Part shown: in pieces, positions 62,447 through 64,000 of the stretch
Position numbering within the stretch: the first letter of the stretch is position 1
How the letters are laid out: every line of letters begins with the position of its first letter
Source: Stenotrophomonas maltophilia
GTDB lineage: Bacteria > Pseudomonadota > Gammaproteobacteria > Xanthomonadales > Xanthomonadaceae
Assembly (NCBI RefSeq): GCF_002205165.1
Contig: NZ_NIVS01000054.1
Span: forward strand, 1-64,000
Direction: 5' to 3'
DNA: 64,000 bases
Notes under the pieces: generated by a model
What the model was told of the DNA's origin: nothing
Databases searched by the model: none
What the model saw: only the letters and a program-made list of their open reading frames with translations
Translations under genes and position numbers: made by a program

Positions 62447-62908
62447 TCACATGCCGCGCGGGCAGGGGTTGGGCAGCGCGCGGCTGCGTGCATCCAGCGC
62501 CAGCTCGTTGCGGGTCCCCAGCAGCATCAGTTCGGTGTGCACCAGGCAGTTGTCCGCATGGCGCTGTAGGAGCTGATTGAACAGCCCGGCACGCTGGTCG
62601 CAGCTTTCGTGGATCGCGTAGGCCAATTCGCGTGCACGGTCTTCGTCGTACGCCTCTTCGCCCGCGAAGTGCTGGCAGGCGCTCTCGCGCGTCAGGAAGG
62701 CCTGCACGTCGCCGGGCATCGCACAGTACATGCGGATGTCGTCGGCCACGGACACCTGCGCTGGCACCTCGCAGCGTGCACCGCCGCCGTTGTCAGCCAG
62801 CGTGGCGGGTGCGCCCGGGGTAGCCAACGTCTCACTTTCCACTGCCCGCGGCGAACACGCCGCGAGCAGCAGGAGCAGCATGGTCAGTGCAGACCGCTTA
62901 GTCGGCAC
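62447..62908 (-). CDS. Small Cys-containing lipoprotein, function unknown
   Basis: A 153-residue protein with a lipoprotein signal (MLLLLLAAC; Cys at residue 18). The mature part has several Cys and [40 protein letters not shown]; no family recognised beyond a general likeness to small Xanthomonad lipoproteins. The GTG at 62908 gives the best signal peptide and overlaps the end of the EF-P-like gene by 11 bases; GTG 62923 is an alternative. Confidence 0.68.
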   Translation of the reverse strand: MPTKRSALTMLLLLLAACSPRAVESETLATPGAPATLADNGGGARCEVPAQVSVADDIRMYCAMPGDVQAFLTRESACQHFAGEEAYDEDRARELAYAIHESCDQRAGLFNQLLQRHADNCLVHTELMLLGTRNELALDARSRALPNPCPRGM

Positions 62909-63464
62909 GGCCGGCGAATTCACCGGTGGTGGTGTTGACCAGCACGCGTTCGCCGTTGGCGATGTACTCCGGCACCATGATCTCGATGCCGGTGTTGAGC
63001 TTGGCCGGCTTCGGGCGCTTGGTGGCGGTGCCGCCCTTGAGTTCCGGCGGGGTCTCGACCACTTCCAGCACCACGCTGGTGGGCAGCTGCACGCCTACGG
63101 GGGTCTCGTCGATCACCTGCACGTAGATGCCGGTCAGGCCATCGGTGATGTAGCCGGCGTCATCGCCCAGCACATCCGCATCGACCATGTACGGGGTGTA
63201 GTCCTCGTCGTCGAGGAAGACGAAGGCGTCGCCGTCCATGTACGAGTACGTGGCCTGGCGGCGCAGCAGTTCGACTTCCGGCAGGTTGTCGTCGGCGTCG
63301 AAGCTGGAATCGAGCTTGTTGCCGCCCGGCACGCTGTACATGATGAAACGGAAGCGGACGTTGCCGCCGCGTCCCTGCGGGGAGCTGCGTTCGATGTCGC
63401 GGATCTGGTAGACGCCGTTGTTGAATTCGACGACGTTGCCTTTCTTGATGTCGCTGGCTTTCAT
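62898..63464 (-). CDS. efpL: Elongation factor P-like protein (EfpL/YeiP)
   Basis: A 188-residue EF-P-fold protein beginning [20 protein letters not shown]. The tip loop is SSPQGRGGN, with an Arg rather than the modified Lys of some EF-P, as in the YeiP/EfpL subgroup. The C-terminus has [20 protein letters not shown]. It would help ribosomes pass difficult proline-containing motifs. ATG 63464 is the conserved start; a longer reading adds 16 unrelated residues. Confidence 0.88.
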   Translation of the reverse strand: MKASDIKKGNVVEFNNGVYQIRDIERSSPQGRGGNVRFRFIMYSVPGGNKLDSSFDADDNLPEVELLRRQATYSYMDGDAFVFLDDEDYTPYMVDADVLGDDAGYITDGLTGIYVQVIDETPVGVQLPTSVVLEVVETPPELKGGTATKRPKPAKLNTGIEIMVPEYIANGERVLVNTTTGEFAGRAD

Positions 63465-63533
63465 GGGAATGAAGGTCGGTTCGTGGAGGTGGCGGGTGCC
63501 GGAACCGGGCACCCAGCGGGGTTGCGTGCTCGC

Positions 63534-64000
63534 TTACTTCGGCGCCAGACGCACGGCGCCGTCAAGGCGGATGGTCTCGCCGTTGAGATAGGTGTTGCCC
63601 AGGATGTAGGCGACCAGGCCGGCGAAATCCTCCGGCTTGCCCAGACGGGGCGGGAACGGAATGGAGGCGGCCAGCGACTCCTGCACGGCCGGCGGCATGC
63701 CATCGACCATCGGGGTCCAGAAGATGCCCGGGGCGATGGTCATCACGCGGATGCCGAAGCGAGACAGCTCGCGGGCCATCGGCAGGGTCATGCTGACCAC
63801 GCCGCCCTTGGAGGCGGCATAGGCGGCCTGGCCGATCTGGCCTTCATAGGCGGCCACGCTGGCGGTGTTGATGATCACGCCGCGCTCGCCATCGTCGCCC
63901 GGGGTGTTGTGCTGCATGTGGTTGGCGGCCGCCTTGGCGACGTTGAAGCTGCCGACCAGGTTGACCATCACCGTGCCCTGGAAGTTGGCCAGCGGCATGG
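63534..64000 (-). CDS. SDR-family dehydrogenase, cut by window edge
   Basis: The C-terminal about 155 residues of a short-chain dehydrogenase. [20 protein letters not shown] followed by SKGG supplies the Ser and the YxxxK active site; [20 protein letters not shown] and [18 protein letters not shown] follow the pattern of HSD10-like 3-hydroxyacyl-CoA dehydrogenases. The N-terminal NAD-binding part lies beyond the edge. Confidence 0.85.
   Translation of the reverse strand, partial: MPLANFQGTVMVNLVGSFNVAKAAANHMQHNTPGDDGERGVIINTASVAAYEGQIGQAAYAASKGGVVSMTLPMARELSRFGIRVMTIAPGIFWTPMVDGMPPAVQESLAASIPFPPRLGKPEDFAGLVAYILGNTYLNGETIRLDGAVRLAPK

Overview
The window is GC-rich DNA in two parts. Positions 1 to about 34,180 are the larger share of an integrative and conjugative element (ICE) whose gene order matches the Tn4371 family. 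Positions about 34,180 to 64,000 are chromosome of a Xanthomonadaceae bacterium, most likely Stenotrophomonas. The host call rests on the mannoside-utilisation TonB-receptor/GH92/LacI/AGE/GH2 locus, on GTAG-headed stem-loop repeats that look like the SMAG elements of S. maltophilia, and on the neighbouring gene types. It is inference, not a database match.

ICE backbone, read right to left from the integrase: tyrosine integrase (32801-34000), cargo, DUF932 and parB, cargo, DUF2958, DUF2285, an AlpA-like HTH gene, repA with three iterons, parA, an RHH gene, DUF2840, traF, a small overlapping gene, the relaxase, a usp-sulP cargo pair, lysR-eexN, traG, a CopG-type gene, trbB, trbC, trbD and trbE (cut by the left edge). 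Many neighbours overlap by 4 bp (ATGA), which fixes several starts. The element therefore carries self-replication, partition, relaxase, coupling protein and the start of its type IV secretion operon; the rest of the trb genes and the left attachment site lie outside the window.

ICE cargo: (a) an XRE regulator plus an HNH-type protein (17184-18645); (b) a 767-residue AAA_13 ATPase with a Cys-x2-Cys motif and a C-terminal Arg-x3-Glu...His set reminiscent of the PrrC/RloC anticodon nucleases (22737-25040); (c) a tight operon of a small ribbon-helix-helix protein and three different DNA methyltransferases, the last with an N-terminal PD-(D/E)XK-like nuclease signature (25335-32738). Cargo (b) and (c) together look like a compound restriction and abortive-infection island and are the best candidate here for an undescribed system. 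(d) A SulP anion transporter with a universal stress protein sits between the relaxase and lysR.

The ICE appears to end inside the T-tract of the rho-independent terminator of a TonB-dependent receptor gene.

Chromosome: the receptor (34257-37343) diverges from a GH92 alpha-mannosidase, a LacI regulator, a FucP-like sugar permease, a PfkB sugar kinase, an AGE-family mannose isomerase and a GH2 beta-mannosidase. Together these could take mannosides to mannose, fructose and fructose-6-phosphate. Three copies of a palindrome TTNNATCGATNNAA in the divergent promoter region are probable LacI operators. Then follow the methionine-salvage genes mtnB-mtnD-mtnC, two paralogous amino-acid permeases, a Nudix hydrolase, divergent serA and a D-2-hydroxyglutarate-dehydrogenase-like flavoenzyme, a DUF2388/DUF4105 pair, a two-component system, small envelope proteins, an EF-P-like factor and an SDR enzyme cut by the right edge.
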